Shown here: positions 4,868-5,137 of the stretch, in pieces | How the letters are laid out: each line of letters starts with the position of its first letter | Numbering within the stretch: the first letter of the stretch is position 1 | Assembly (NCBI GenBank): GCA_012032965.1 | Contig: JAAUPT010000172.1 | Span: 1 to 5,137 of the forward strand | Direction: 5' to 3' | Source of the DNA: Nitrospira sp. | Lineage (GTDB): Bacteria > Nitrospirota > Nitrospiria > Nitrospirales > Nitrospiraceae | Length of the DNA: 5,137 bases | Notes under the pieces: generated by a model | What the model saw: the letters and a program-made list of their open reading frames with translations, nothing else | Told to the model about the DNA's origin: nothing | Database searches by the model: none | Translations under genes and position numbers: made by a program

Positions 4868-5068
4868 ATGAACACCGGCAACGGAAGCAAGTCATTCTTG
4901 CACAGGTCGCACAATCAGGAATGTCAGGGTTGTGGAGGAACCATCGATCTGCAACGCGATGGCAGCTTAGTGGAAACGCCCATCGTTCATGCATCATCCG
5001 ACCAGGGTGTTCTCGTCTGGCATCAAGATTGTTACAATTCATTCCTCGATGAAGGGGAGGAATGTTGA
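4868..5068 (+). CDS. Small CxxC/HxxC putative zinc-binding protein
   Basis: 66 residues starting at ATG 4868, with GAGAGG (4857-4862) 5 bases upstream. The sequence contains QECQGCGGTI (Cys19 and Cys22) and VLVWHQDCYNSF (His52 and Cys55), giving the spacing C-x2-C-x29-H-x2-C expected of one zinc-binding module resembling half a LIM domain or a small zinc ribbon. Aromatic residues flank the second pair (W51, Y56), as is common around such sites. There is no membrane segment or signal peptide, and the C-terminus is acidic and ends in Cys66. It overlaps the start of the next open frame by 7 bases. A role in DNA, RNA or protein binding is possible; no specific function can be assigned. An upstream in-frame TTG at 4847 lacks a ribosome site. 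Confidence 0.7.
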   Translation: MNTGNGSKSFLHRSHNQECQGCGGTIDLQRDGSLVETPIVHASSDQGVLVWHQDCYNSFLDEGEEC

Positions 5069-5137
5069 TCTCGACGAACCGGACGACAACGACGGTCTCC
5101 TGCCCACCCGATGTCAAGAACGGAGAGGGCAAGAAGG
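5062..5137 (+). CDS. Start of a further gene (partial, runs off right edge)
   Basis: ATG at 5062 lies within the last codons of the zinc protein gene (7-base overlap) and follows AAGGGGAGG (5052-5060). The frame is open to the edge and gives 25 residues, starting with a Thr-rich stretch (STNRTTTTVSCPPDV), with GC-rich third positions after codon 11. The ribosome site is close to the ATG, so TTG 5065 could also be the start. The product is too short to name; one Cys (residue 14) might belong to another metal site. Confidence 0.4.
   Translation, partial: MLISTNRTTTTVSCPPDVKNGEGKK

Noticed and set aside
4866..5132. Leftward 88-codon frame at the right edge
   Set aside because: Antisense to the CxxC/HxxC gene, which has a better ribosome site and a metal-binding pattern.

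Overview
The window (about 5.1 kb, moderate-to-high GC) reads as bacterial chromosomal DNA with short intergenic gaps and many Shine-Dalgarno-led genes. The mix of a soluble NarL/DegS-type histidine kinase, NarL/FixJ-type regulators, a fibronectin-type-III lipoprotein and a SlyD-like FKBP prolyl isomerase would fit a Gram-negative environmental bacterium. Nitrospirota (Nitrospira-like) is my best guess, but this is an impression from gene style, not proof. No transposase, integrase, CRISPR array or phage gene is visible.

Layout. The left edge holds the start of a leftward zinc-ribbon gene that runs off the window. Bases 355-723 encode a small lipoprotein with one FnIII domain. A sigma70-like promoter (775-804) precedes a complete tRNA-Arg(ACG) with encoded CCA (906-981). 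A region of about 290 bp without a convincing gene follows. The core of the window is a signalling cluster: a membrane-free histidine kinase (1276-2025), overlapped by ATGA with a canonical response regulator whose reading frame is broken by one extra base near 2126 (2022-2673), then a second intact regulator (2959-3609) whose receiver has lost the acidic pair and the conserved lysine. The gap between the two regulators holds a perfect 8+4+8 palindrome and a possible 54-codon ORF that ends inside the Shine-Dalgarno of the second regulator.

The right part has a SlyD-like FKBP isomerase (3803-4354). It overlaps by ATGA a membrane-segment ORF whose coding signal then moves through three frames with one in-frame stop up to 4840, so it looks like a decayed or mis-assembled gene. 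A 66-residue CxxC/HxxC putative zinc protein (4868-5068) and the start of a further overlapping gene at the right edge complete the window.

How the parts may work together. The kinase and first regulator are clearly a translationally coupled two-component pair. If the frameshift is real in the organism, the kinase has lost its dedicated output and the phosphorylation-deficient second regulator is the only intact DNA-binding product of the cluster. Two separate disrupted loci in 5 kb also raise the possibility of indel errors in the assembly. That is the first thing to settle before a biological interpretation.
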